Part shown: one piece after another, positions 1 through 7,136 of the stretch | Layout: every line of letters begins with the position of its first letter | How positions within the stretch are numbered: position 1 is the first letter of the stretch | From: an uncultured Bacilli bacterium | GTDB taxonomy: Bacteria > Bacillota_I > Bacilli_A > RF39 > UBA660 | Assembly (NCBI GenBank): GCA_947630945.1 | Contig: CANRJN010000007.1 | Span: forward strand, 1 to 32,839 | DNA length: 32,839 nt | Direction of reading: 5' to 3' | Translations under genes and position numbers: made by a program | Notes under the pieces: model-generated | Told to the model about the DNA's origin: nothing | The model's input: the letters and a program-made list of their open reading frames with translations, nothing else | The model's database searches: none

Positions 1-33
1 TTTTAAAATTTTTATATTATTTAAAAAAAAGAA

Positions 34-68
34 CTGTCGAAAAATTAATTATTTAACTTTTTCGACAG
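34..68. terminator. Bidirectional hairpin at window edge
   Basis: CTGTCGAAAAA (34-44) pairs with TTTTTCGACAG (58-68), an 11-bp perfect stem with a 13-nt loop. It is flanked by A8 on the left and CCCCTTTTT on the right, so it could end transcripts from either side: a plus-strand gene lying left of the window, or leftward read-through from the tRNA-Ser gene. Confidence 0.6.
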
Positions 69-85
69 CCCCTTTTTAAAAGCAT

Positions 86-107
86 AAAAAAAGCCCAATT
101 TCTGGGT
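86..107 (-). terminator. Terminator of tRNA-Ser
   Basis: Read on the minus strand, CCCA-GAAAT-TGGG (plus an outer wobble pair) is followed directly by a run of seven T. It sits 12 nt beyond the CCA end of the tRNA-Ser gene. The stem is short but the T-run is perfect. Confidence 0.55.
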
Positions 108-118
108 AAAAATTTATA

Positions 119-209
119 TGGCGGAGTGGGAGGGATTTGAACCCTCGCACCAGTTTCCCGATCTACACCCTTAGCAGGGGCGCCTCTTCAGCCACTTGAG
201 TACCACTCC
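119..209 (-). tRNA. tRNA-Ser (GCU anticodon)
   Basis: The reverse complement folds as a class II tRNA of 91 nt with encoded CCA. The acceptor is GGAGTGG/CCACTCC with discriminator G. The anticodon loop is CTGCTAA with anticodon GCT, decoding AGC/AGT serine codons. A long variable arm (TGTAGATCGGGAAACTGGTGC region) and a T-arm GAGGGTTCAAATCCCTC are present. The long variable arm marks it as a serine type. Confidence 0.97.
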
Positions 210-224
210 AAAGGTCACAAATAA

Positions 225-253
225 ATAATACATTAAAAAGAATAATAAGTCAA
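225..253 (-). promoter_or_regulatory. Promoter of tRNA-Ser
   Basis: On the minus strand, -35 TTGACT (253-248), a 17-bp spacer and -10 TATTAT (230-225) lie about 16 bp upstream of the mature tRNA 5' end. Near-consensus for a housekeeping sigma factor. Confidence 0.75.
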
Positions 254-262
254 GAAAAACAC

Positions 263-291
263 TTGTATAATTTATTATTTTTTGTTATTAT
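263..291 (+). promoter_or_regulatory. Promoter of the 79-aa membrane protein gene
   Basis: TTGTAT (263-268), a 17-bp spacer, then TATTAT (286-291), 31 bp upstream of the ATG. It is back-to-back with the tRNA-Ser promoter, making a short divergent control region. The -35 is a 4/6 match, so confidence is moderate. Confidence 0.5.
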
Positions 292-322
292 TAATGTATA
301 AATGATACAAGGAGAGTAAAAC

Positions 323-562
323 ATGGATAAAGATGCAATGTTTGAAACAACTGCTATTATCGATATTGATGAGCAGATTAGGAAACAAGAAGAATTATTA
401 AATACAATTAAAATGGAGCCAATCTTAGAAAAGACTGAGATAGTAGAAGAAGAAACAGTTGAAAAGAAAAAGAAAAAGATAAGACTTACTGACCTATTTC
501 TAGTAGCATTAATATTTATACTTAGCATTGTATTTATTTTAGTAGTATTAAAAATAAAATAG
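323..562 (+). CDS. Small single-pass membrane protein, unknown function
   Basis: A 79-residue protein that I do not recognise. Residues 1-52 are highly charged, with an acidic helix-prone stretch (EKTEIVEEETVEKKKKK) ending in a lysine cluster. Residues about 56-76 form one strongly hydrophobic segment, followed by a short KIK tail. A tail-anchored or N-in orientation is likely, because the lysine cluster lies just before the membrane segment on what would be the cytoplasmic side. The start is supported by AAGGAG 8 nt upstream of ATG. It is a monocistron with its own promoter and terminator; stop codon TAG. No enzymatic motif is visible. The minus-strand ORF over it is a shadow. Confidence 0.75.
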   Translation: MDKDAMFETTAIIDIDEQIRKQEELLNTIKMEPILEKTEIVEEETVEKKKKKIRLTDLFLVALIFILSIVFILVVLKIK

Positions 563-585
563 CAAGACAAAATTTGTCTTGTTTT
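563..585 (+). terminator. Terminator of the 79-aa gene
   Basis: CAAGACAAA (563-571) and TTTGTCTTG (573-581) form a nearly perfect palindrome, giving about 7-8 bp of usable stem, followed by TTTT. It begins at the base after the TAG stop. Its right arm overlaps the gltX -35 hexamer. Confidence 0.65.
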
Positions 586-607
586 AATTAGTAAATTCAT
601 ATATAAT
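579..607 (+). promoter_or_regulatory. Promoter of gltX
   Basis: TTGTTT (579-584), a 17-bp spacer and a perfect TATAAT (602-607) lie 30 bp before the gltX ATG. The -35 lies within the right arm and T-run of the preceding terminator hairpin. Confidence 0.7.
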
Positions 608-636
608 ATATGTGTTTTAAAAAGAGGTGAAGTTTC

Positions 637-2280
637 ATGAGTAATAAAGATTTAGCAGATTTAATATTTCCAAATATTACAAAAACAGTAGAAGATTATG
701 AAAAAATGTATCCTAGTAGAAATGGACAAGTTGTAACAAGAATTGCTCCTAGTCCAACAGGATATATGCATATAGGTGGAATATATCAAGCAATAATTGA
801 TAATTTAATTGCTAAAAGTAATAAAGGTGTATTTATATTAAGAATAGAAGATACTGATCAAAAAAGAGAAGTAAAAGAAGCAGTTGATTTAATAAAAGAA
901 GCACTTTATAGATATGATTTAAAACCAGATGAATATGAATTAGATGGTAAAATTGTAGGTAATTATGGACCATATGTACAAAGTGAAAGAAAAGAAATAT
1001 ATCATGCTTTTATTAAACATTTAATTGAAATTGGAAGAGCATACCCATGTTTCTGTAAAAAAGATACGTTAGATGAATTAAGAGTTATGCAAGAACATAA
1101 AAAACTAAGAACAGGTTATTATGGTAAATATGCTAAATGTAGAAATCTAACAGTAGATGAGATGATTCAAAAAATTAAATCTGGTGAAGAGTATGTAATT
1201 AGGTTTAAATCAATGGGAGATTTTGAACAAAAATTTAAATTTCATGATGAAGTTAAAGGAGATTTAGAATTATCACAAAATGATGAAGACTTTGTTATTA
1301 TGAAAAGTGATAATTTACTTCCAACATATCATTTTGCACATTTAGTAGATGATCACTTAATGCATACAACACATGTAATAAGAGGAGAGGAATGGTTAAG
1401 TAGTGTACCAAAACATGTAGAATTATTTGAAACATTTAATTTTGAACTTCCAAAATATATACATACTCCACTTATTATTAAAAAAGAAGGGAATAGTATT
1501 AGAAAGATAAGTAAAAGAAAAGATCCAGAAGCAACTATGAGTTATTATAGTGAAAATGGTTATCCAAAAGAAGCAGTTATTGAATCTTTAATGACAATAA
1601 TTAATTCTAATTATGAAGAATGGCATACACAAAATCCAGATAAATCATATTTAGAATTTGAATATAATCCAGATAAAATGTCATCTAGTGGTGCTTTATA
1701 TGATTTAGAAAAATTAAATAGTTTATCAAAAGATATTATTTCTAAAAAGAAAGCAATTGATGTTTGTAATGAATCTTATGAATGGGCTTTAAAATATAGT
1801 GATTCATTAAAAGAAATGATAGAACAAGATAAAACATATTACACAAATATACTAAATATAGAAAGAGAACAAGAAAAGCCAAGAAAAGATATAGTAAATT
1901 ACAGTATGATAGAAAATCTAATTTGGTATATGTATGATGATAAATTTAATTCAAAAGAAAAAGAATATGAATGGAAAAATATAACTGATAAAGATGAAAT
2001 TAAATTAATATTAAATACTTATTTTGATAAATATTATGATATTAATGATGATAAAGATACATGGTTTAATAAAGTAAAATTAATGTGTGATGAGTTAGGT
2101 TATGCATCAAACATAAAAGATTATAAAAAAGAACCAGATAAATATAAAGGTAATGTAGCAGATGTAAGTACAGTTATAAGAGTTGCATTAACTACAAAAT
2201 CTAATACACCAGATTTATATGAAATAATGAAATTACTTGGAGTATCTAGAATAAAGGAAAGAATAAGTAAAATAAATTAA
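637..2280 (+). CDS. gltX: Glutamyl-tRNA synthetase
   Basis: A class I aminoacyl-tRNA synthetase that charges tRNA-Glu in the cytoplasm. The catalytic domain opens with APSPTGYMHIGG, the HIGH signature at residues 45-48, followed by RIEDTD, the family glutamate-binding segment. The KMSKS loop is KISKR at about 290-294. The C-terminal half is the helical anticodon-binding region. At 547 residues it is longer than the roughly 470-500 of most bacterial GluRS and matches the longer clostridial type (near 550), including the ADLIFPNITKT opening. Start: ATG with GAGGTG 7 nt upstream. It has its own promoter and lies just ahead of tRNA-Trp. Discriminating or non-discriminating specificity cannot be read from the sequence; a gatCAB search elsewhere would tell. 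Confidence 0.96.
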   Translation: MSNKDLADLIFPNITKTVEDYEKMYPSRNGQVVTRIAPSPTGYMHIGGIYQAIIDNLIAKSNKGVFILRIEDTDQKREVKEAVDLIKEALYRYDLKPDEYELDGKIVGNYGPYVQSERKEIYHAFIKHLIEIGRAYPCFCKKDTLDELRVMQEHKKLRTGYYGKYAKCRNLTVDEMIQKIKSGEEYVIRFKSMGDFEQKFKFHDEVKGDLELSQNDEDFVIMKSDNLLPTYHFAHLVDDHLMHTTHVIRGEEWLSSVPKHVELFETFNFELPKYIHTPLIIKKEGNSIRKISKRKDPEATMSYYSENGYPKEAVIESLMTIINSNYEEWHTQNPDKSYLEFEYNPDKMSSSGALYDLEKLNSLSKDIISKKKAIDVCNESYEWALKYSDSLKEMIEQDKTYYTNILNIEREQEKPRKDIVNYSMIENLIWYMYDDKFNSKEKEYEWKNITDKDEIKLILNTYFDKYYDINDDKDTWFNKVKLMCDELGYASNIKDYKKEPDKYKGNVADVSTVIRVALTTKSNTPDLYEIMKLLGVSRIKERISKIN

Positions 2281-2300
2281 TTATTATAAAAAGGGTTATA

Positions 2301-2329
2301 TTGACAAAAAATCAAAAATATATTATATT
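2301..2329 (+). promoter_or_regulatory. Promoter of tRNA-Trp
   Basis: Consensus -35 TTGACA (2301-2306), a 17-bp spacer and TATATT (2324-2329), ending 11 bp before the tRNA 5' end. Confidence 0.75.
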
Positions 2330-2340
2330 ATTAATGCACT

Positions 2341-2414
2341 AGGGGTATGGTTTAACGGTAGAATAGCGGTCTCCAAAACCGTTTGTGTGGGTTCGATTCC
2401 TACTACCCCTGCCA
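2341..2414 (+). tRNA. tRNA-Trp (CCA anticodon)
   Basis: 74 nt including encoded CCA. The acceptor AGGGGTA pairs with TACCCCT, discriminator G. Anticodon stem GCGGT/ACCGT carries the loop CTCCAAA, so the anticodon is CCA, reading UGG only. T-arm GTGGGTTCGATTCCTAC is intact. There is no UCA-anticodon tRNA-Trp in the window, which fits UGA not being a tryptophan codon here. Confidence 0.97.
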
Positions 2415-2447
2415 TTGGTAATATAAGGTTTGACCTTTAAATATATA

Positions 2448-2476
2448 GAGTTGATAGAAATATCAGTTCTTTTTTT
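2448..2476 (+). terminator. Terminator of tRNA-Trp
   Basis: GAGTTGATA (2448-2456), GAAA loop, TATCAGTTC (2461-2469): a 9-bp stem with two G-U wobbles, closed by a GNRA-type tetraloop and followed by seven T. A convincing intrinsic terminator 33 nt after the tRNA. Confidence 0.8.
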
Positions 2477-2523
2477 ATATAGTTATAAAAAAGAATTGTA
2501 TTATTAAATTAGATAACTTTTCC

Positions 2524-2554
2524 ATTAGTCAATCATGATTTATGGTTAACTAAT
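2524..2554. repeat. Imperfect 13-bp inverted repeat upstream of the MBL gene
   Basis: ATTAGTCAATCAT (2524-2536) and ATGGTTAACTAAT (2542-2554) are inverted repeats with one mismatch and one wobble around a 5-nt centre. They lie 12 bp upstream of the -35 box of the following gene. No T-run follows, so an operator fits better than a terminator. The binding factor is unknown. Confidence 0.45.
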
Positions 2555-2566
2555 AATATAATCTCA

Positions 2567-2595
2567 TTGATTAATTTTTTCTTTTCTTTTATAAT
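2567..2595 (+). promoter_or_regulatory. Promoter of the MBL-fold gene
   Basis: TTGATT (2567-2572), a 17-bp pyrimidine-rich spacer and perfect TATAAT (2590-2595), 27 bp before the ATG. Confidence 0.75.
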
Positions 2596-2622
2596 TTAGT
2601 TAGATTAAAAGGAGAAAAAGTT

Positions 2623-3498
2623 ATGGAATTAGTAAAAGTAGGAGAAAAAACATATTATATTAAAAATCCAACAAATATAGGAATTTATAAAATAGATGAT
2701 AATAATGTTTATATTATAGATTCTGGAAATGATAAAGATGCAGGAAGAAAAATATTAAAAATAGCAGAAGAAAATAATTGGAATATTAAAGGAATTATAA
2801 ATACACATTCAAATGCAGATCATATTGGTGGAAATAAAATAATTCAAGATAGAACAAACTGTGTAATACTTGCAAATAATATTGAAAAATGTTTTACTGA
2901 ATTTCCTATATTAGAGTCATCATTTTTATATGGTGGTTATCCATTTAAAGATATAAAAAATAAATTTTTATTAGCGAAAGAATCAAAAGTAGATAATATA
3001 GAAAATAATTTACCAGATGGATTAGAATATTTTAATTTAAAAGGTCATTTCTTTGATATGATTGGAATTAAAACATGTGATAATGTATATTTTCTAGCAG
3101 ATTCATTATTTAGTGAAGAAACTATTATAAAATATCATTTATTCTTTATATATGATGTATCTGAATATTTAAATACTTTAAATTACTTAGAAACATTAGA
3201 TGGTAAATTATATATTCCATCTCACACAGATGCATTAAGTGATATATCTAATTTAATTAAAATAAATAGAAATAAAATAGAAGAAATATGTAATAAAATA
3301 TGTGATATATGTTCACATGAAATTACATTTGAAGAAATATTAAAGAGCATATTTGATGAATATAATTTGATTATGAATCCAAATCAATATGTATTAATTG
3401 GTAGTACAATAAAATCATATTTATCATATTTATATGATGAAAATAGATTAACTTATGAGTTTAAAGATAATAAAATGTTATGGAAAAAAGTACAGTAA
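2623..3498 (+). CDS. MBL-fold metallo-hydrolase with variant metal motif
   Basis: A 291-residue cytoplasmic protein of the metallo-beta-lactamase superfamily. The metal-binding motif reads THSNADHIGG: His62, Asn64, Asp66, His67, so the second His of the usual HxHxDH is Asn. Other ligand candidates are present: the His in LKGHFFDMIG, the Asp in YFLADSLF, and the His in PSHTD. The N-terminal two thirds is the MBL fold; the last 80 or so residues are a helical and possibly winged-helix-like tail, absent from minimal members. No signal peptide. Start ATG has AAAGGAG upstream. The substrate cannot be named: the superfamily includes glyoxalase II, nucleases and lactonases. It has its own promoter and terminator. 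Confidence 0.85.
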   Translation: MELVKVGEKTYYIKNPTNIGIYKIDDNNVYIIDSGNDKDAGRKILKIAEENNWNIKGIINTHSNADHIGGNKIIQDRTNCVILANNIEKCFTEFPILESSFLYGGYPFKDIKNKFLLAKESKVDNIENNLPDGLEYFNLKGHFFDMIGIKTCDNVYFLADSLFSEETIIKYHLFFIYDVSEYLNTLNYLETLDGKLYIPSHTDALSDISNLIKINRNKIEEICNKICDICSHEITFEEILKSIFDEYNLIMNPNQYVLIGSTIKSYLSYLYDENRLTYEFKDNKMLWKKVQ

Positions 3499-3503
3499 TT
3501 ATT

Positions 3504-3524
3504 AGTCCTTATAGGACTTTTAAT
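3504..3524 (+). terminator. Terminator of the MBL-fold gene
   Basis: AGTCCT-TAT-AGGACT (3504-3518) followed by TTTTAATTT. A short 6-bp stem, 5 nt after the stop codon. No clear consensus promoter was found between it and the next gene. Confidence 0.55.
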
Positions 3525-3562
3525 TTGTATTAAAAATGGTTATACTATATATGTGAGGATAT

Positions 3563-4786
3563 ATGAAAAATAAAATAATTTTAGTTATTATTATGATATT
3601 AATTATATTTATAATTTGTTTTTCTTTAATAAATAATTGTAATAAAAAAGCAGCAAAAACAATAAAAGAAATTAATGAAGAAGAAAATTTAGAACAAAAA
3701 TTAGATGAAAAAATAAATGAAGTTATATCTAATTTAACTCTTGAAGAGAAGATTGCACAAATGTTAATTATTTCAACAAATGAAACTAAAATGAATGAAA
3801 AATTAAAAAGTGAATTAGAGAGTGTTGGCGGAGTAATTTTATTTAGTAAAAATATTACTACTTATGAACAAACTCTTAATTTTATAAATGATATTAAAAG
3901 TACAGCTAAAATACCTATGTTTATATCTGTTGATGAAGAGGGTGGAAAAGTACAAAGATTAACTTCTCTTAAGAATATTAAACTAAAAAGTATACCTAGT
4001 ATGTTCTCTATTGGTAAAAAGAATGATGAAGAATTATCTTATAATATAGGTAAATTGCTAGCAGAAAGATTACGTGTATTTGGATTTAATATGGACTTTG
4101 CACCTGTTGTGGATGTAATTGATAGTGAAGATAATAAAATTATTGGTACTCGTAGTTTTAGTACAGATGAAAATGTTGTTACTAATATGGCATTTAATGT
4201 ATATAAAGGACTTACTGATAATAAAGTTATTGGAGTATATAAACATTTTCCAGGTCATGGTTATGCTAAGAGTGACTCTCATTTAGGTTTACCAGTAATT
4301 AATAAAACAAAAGAAGAATTATTAAATTTAGATTTAGTACCATATAAATATGCTATTAAAAATGGACTTGATGCTATTATGGTAGCGCATTTATCTCTTC
4401 CTAAAATAACTAATGATAACACTCCATCATCACTTTCTAAAACAATAGTTACAGATTTACTTAGAAATGAATTACACTTTAATGGAGTAGTAATAACAGA
4501 TGGACTTAATATGAAAGCACTAACAAATAATTATAGTGAAAAAGAAATATATGAAAGTTCTATTAATGCAGGTGTTGATATATTATTAATTCCTGTATCT
4601 AGTAAAAGTGCTATTGAAAAAATAAAAACAAGTATTAACGAAGGTATTATTAATGAAAATAGAATTAATGAATCAGTTAAAAGAATACTTAAATTAAAAT
4701 ATAAATATTTAAATAATTATGAATTATTAGAGAAAGACACACTAACTAATAGTGACGCGTTAAATATAATAAATGGAATTAATTAA
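3563..4786 (+). CDS. nagZ: Membrane-anchored beta-N-acetylhexosaminidase (GH3, NagZ-like)
   Basis: Glycoside hydrolase family 3 enzyme of 407 residues, expected to cleave terminal N-acetylglucosamine from muropeptides or glycans. Residues about 4-24 are a single hydrophobic segment, so it is exported and anchored; the Cys in LINNCNKK is not in a good lipobox. The GH3 barrel carries the NagZ signature KHFPGHG (227-233) followed by DSH (238-240), supplying the family's mobile Asp/His acid-base pair. VITDGLNM contains the nucleophile Asp313. The GH3 C-terminal sandwich domain is missing, as in other single-domain NagZ proteins. Start ATG follows GAGGATAT. Converges on a minus-strand membrane protein and shares its terminator hairpin. 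Confidence 0.9.
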   Translation: MKNKIILVIIMILIIFIICFSLINNCNKKAAKTIKEINEEENLEQKLDEKINEVISNLTLEEKIAQMLIISTNETKMNEKLKSELESVGGVILFSKNITTYEQTLNFINDIKSTAKIPMFISVDEEGGKVQRLTSLKNIKLKSIPSMFSIGKKNDEELSYNIGKLLAERLRVFGFNMDFAPVVDVIDSEDNKIIGTRSFSTDENVVTNMAFNVYKGLTDNKVIGVYKHFPGHGYAKSDSHLGLPVINKTKEELLNLDLVPYKYAIKNGLDAIMVAHLSLPKITNDNTPSSLSKTIVTDLLRNELHFNGVVITDGLNMKALTNNYSEKEIYESSINAGVDILLIPVSSKSAIEKIKTSINEGIINENRINESVKRILKLKYKYLNNYELLEKDTLTNSDALNIINGIN

Positions 4787-4810
4787 AAAAACCAAGTTAT
4801 TTTCTTGGTT
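4785..4810 (-). terminator. Shared hairpin between convergent genes
   Basis: AACCAAG (4790-4796) and CTTGGTT (4804-4810) form a 7-bp stem. On the minus strand it is followed by TTTTTT, giving a proper terminator that contains the last codons and stop of the minus-strand gene. On the plus strand no T-run follows, so it is a weaker stop for the nagZ-like gene. Confidence 0.65.
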
Positions 4811-5351
4811 CATAATCATTAATTCCATATTTTTGTTCAACTCTATCATAAAATAAATCATATTTAAGAGGCCTATAAGTAAGTATACCCATTATTACAT
4901 AAATTAATATAATTGCAATTATACTAATTGTTTTCTCATATTTTATTTCATTTAATTTTAATATAAAATATCCAATAATATTAGAAATTAATATAGCAAT
5001 AAATAATATTATAAATGTAACTATCATATGTTCACCAAATATTTTTAATATAGGTAAATATATTATTAAATCAATTGGGATACATATAACTGCTTTTAAT
5101 AAAGTTGATATTAAAAAATTATTATGTATAATTTTAAATTTTTTCATTATAAATGCTTCTATTATTCCATAAAGTAATATAGTAGTATAAATCATTTTCA
5201 TATGTTCCCATATACTTTCATTAACTGGGAAAAATATAGAGAACATAGGATTAGGTAACCATGTATATAGAAAATGAGTTAGAAAACAAAGTATGAATGT
5301 AAGAATTGAATTAACTATAATCATTTTCTTTAAATCTAGTTTAAATTTCAT
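4797..5351 (-). CDS. Five-helix integral membrane protein (DUF6512-like)
   Basis: A 184-residue hydrophobic protein with about five predicted membrane helices. The first loop contains FFPVNESIWEHMK, a signature I associate with the DUF6512 family of uncharacterised Firmicute membrane proteins; that family call is from memory. The C-terminal tail is short and charged (DYEPRK). The ORF track starts at 5375, but GGTGAT lies 5 nt before the internal ATG at 5351 and nothing resembling a ribosome site precedes the upstream ATG, so I take MKFKLDL as the N-terminus. Function unknown. It stands alone on the minus strand and converges with the nagZ-like gene. Confidence 0.8.
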   Translation of the reverse strand: MKFKLDLKKMIIVNSILTFILCFLTHFLYTWLPNPMFSIFFPVNESIWEHMKMIYTTILLYGIIEAFIMKKFKIIHNNFLISTLLKAVICIPIDLIIYLPILKIFGEHMIVTFIILFIAILISNIIGYFILKLNEIKYEKTISIIAIILIYVIMGILTYRPLKYDLFYDRVEQKYGINDYEPRK

Positions 5352-5457
5352 TATATCACCATTAATAATATACACAAATTTTAATATTTTATACTATATA
5401 ATCATATAAAAAATAATATAAAATATTTAAAAAAATCAATTATTATTAAAATAAATA

Positions 5458-5486
5458 TTGACTTTTTAAATTAAAAATTGTAAATT
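5458..5486 (+). promoter_or_regulatory. Putative promoter of the RSH leader and gene
   Basis: TTGACT (5458-5463), a 17-bp spacer and TAAATT (5481-5486). The -10 is weak (4/6); a perfect TATAAT one base later (5487-5492) has too long a spacer from this -35. Transcription would begin near 5494 and produce a leader of about 135 nt. Confidence 0.4.
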
Positions 5487-5515
5487 TATAATAATCTTTA
5501 ATTTTAGAGGTAAAT

Positions 5516-5590
5516 ATGGGAATAAAAATAATAACTAAAATTAATTATATTAGCATTTTTAACTATTGTCTTTGTTTGGAAAAAAATTAA
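5516..5590 (+). CDS. Possible 24-aa leader peptide upstream of RSH
   Basis: ATG GGA ATA ... TAA encodes 24 residues (MGIKIITKINYISIFNYCLC...) with AGAGG 5 nt before the ATG, as good a ribosome site as its neighbours. Its stop codon abuts the left arm of the hairpin at 5589-5611. Too short for the ORF track. It could be a chance ORF in AT-rich DNA; six of its 24 residues are Ile, which AT richness alone favours. Confidence 0.3.
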   Translation: MGIKIITKINYISIFNYCLCLEKN

Positions 5591-5614
5591 CATCTTTATT
5601 ATGAAGATGTTTTT
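5589..5614 (+). terminator. Attenuator-like hairpin upstream of RSH
   Basis: AACATCTT (5589-5596) and AAGATGTT (5604-5611) form a perfect 8-bp stem with a TATTATG loop, followed by TTT. It lies between the candidate leader ORF and the RSH ribosome site (GGAGGG, 5619-5624), the position of a transcription attenuator. The T-run is short, so it may be only partly effective. Confidence 0.45.
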
Positions 5615-5630
5615 AAATGGAGGGTTTAAG

Positions 5631-7073
5631 ATGAATGTAACATTTAATGATTTAATTAATAATATTAAGAAATATGATATTAATGATTTAGAAATTATAA
5701 CTAAGGCTTATAATTATGCATCATATCTTCATAGTGGACAAAAAAGACAAAGTGGAGAAGACTATATTACTCATCCTATAAATGTTGCATATATTTTATC
5801 TAATATGCATGCTGATAGTGATACAATATGTGCATCTCTTCTTCATGATACTCTTGAAGATACTAAAACAACAAAAGAAGAAATAGCATGTGAATTTAAT
5901 GAAACAATTGCAGAATTAGTAGATGGTGTAACTAAAATTAGTAAATTAAATTTTTCATCAAAAGAAGAACAAAATCTAGCAAATACTAGAAAAATAATAA
6001 CAGGTATGATGAGTGATGTTAGAATTATAATTATTAAACTTGCAGATAGACTTCATAATATGAGAACACTAGAATATAAATCAAGTTTTAAACAAAAAGA
6101 AAATTCATTAGAAACAATGGAAATTTTTGTACCTCTTGCTTATTATATTGGACAGTACCGTATAAAAAGTGAACTTGAAGATATATCATTTAGTTATTTA
6201 AAACCGGATAATTATAAAAGAATATTAGAAGTTAAAAATAAATTAGAAAAAGAAAATTATCCTTATTTAGAAGAAATGTCAGATAAAATAAAAGAATTAT
6301 TAAAAGAAAAAGAAATAATTAATGAGATTAAAATTAGAACTAAAAATATATATGGTATATATAAAAGAATGAAAGAAACAGATAATATACATAAAGTACA
6401 TGATTTATTTGCTCTTAAAATAATGATAGATGAAATTGATAATTGTTATAGAACACTTGGCGCTATACACAGTTTATATCATCCAATTAATAATAAATTT
6501 AAAGATTATATAAGTAATCCAAAAACTAATTTATATCAAAGTTTACATACAACTGTTTTTGGACCAAATAATAAATTAGTACAAGCACAAATAAGAACAT
6601 TTGATATGGATAAAATCGCGTCTAATGGTATAACTGAATATTGGTATATAAATAAAGGATATTCAAGAGAAAAAATACAAGATTTCTTAAAAACAAAATT
6701 TCAATTTTATAATTCATTAAAAGAAATAGATAGTATGTTTAGTGATAATAAAGAATTTATATCACAAGTTAAAACAGAACTTTTAGCAAATACAATTTAT
6801 GTATATAATTCTAATGGAGAAATTATTGAATTACCTGAAAAGTCTACTATTATAGATTACGCTTATAAACTTGGAAGTGATATTGCAAGTCATATGGTAA
6901 CTGCTTATGTTAATAATGAAAAAGTAGAATTTAATTATGAATTAAAAAATAAAGATAGGGTACTTGTAATAACTGATGATTTAGTTAGTTCTGTAACAGA
7001 AGATTGGGAAAATATTGCTAAAACTAGTCATGCTAAGAAATTAATAAAGAATTTTATTAACAATGATAAATAA
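5631..7073 (+). CDS. rsh: RelA/SpoT homologue, probably ppGpp hydrolase only
   Basis: A 480-residue member of the long RSH family that turns over the alarmone (p)ppGpp. The HD hydrolase domain looks intact: His34, His48, His72-Asp73 in LLHDTLEDT, and Asp139 in KLADRLHNM. The synthetase domain keeps the fold and the RxK and NLYQSLHT segments, but the catalytic Glu of the usual ExQIRT is Gln318 (QAQIRT), the conserved Arg in DLxAxR is Lys (DLFALK), and the following MHxxAExG is MDKIASNG. A TGS domain (about 385-445) follows. The C-terminal helical, zinc-finger and ACT domains are absent, against about 730 residues for full-length Rel. The track start at 5601 is rejected because GGAGGG lies just before ATG 5631. 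Confidence 0.88.
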   Translation: MNVTFNDLINNIKKYDINDLEIITKAYNYASYLHSGQKRQSGEDYITHPINVAYILSNMHADSDTICASLLHDTLEDTKTTKEEIACEFNETIAELVDGVTKISKLNFSSKEEQNLANTRKIITGMMSDVRIIIIKLADRLHNMRTLEYKSSFKQKENSLETMEIFVPLAYYIGQYRIKSELEDISFSYLKPDNYKRILEVKNKLEKENYPYLEEMSDKIKELLKEKEIINEIKIRTKNIYGIYKRMKETDNIHKVHDLFALKIMIDEIDNCYRTLGAIHSLYHPINNKFKDYISNPKTNLYQSLHTTVFGPNNKLVQAQIRTFDMDKIASNGITEYWYINKGYSREKIQDFLKTKFQFYNSLKEIDSMFSDNKEFISQVKTELLANTIYVYNSNGEIIELPEKSTIIDYAYKLGSDIASHMVTAYVNNEKVEFNYELKNKDRVLVITDDLVSSVTEDWENIAKTSHAKKLIKNFINNDK

Positions 7074-7136
7074 AATCTAGCAAAATTACTAATTTTATAT
7101 TATAATTAAGTAAATTATGAATGAGGGGTGAAATAC

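Noticed and set aside
5601-5630. Upstream ATG start for the RSH gene (ORF track).
   Set aside because: It lies in the hairpin at 5589-5611 and has no ribosome site, while GGAGGG sits 7 nt before ATG 5631.
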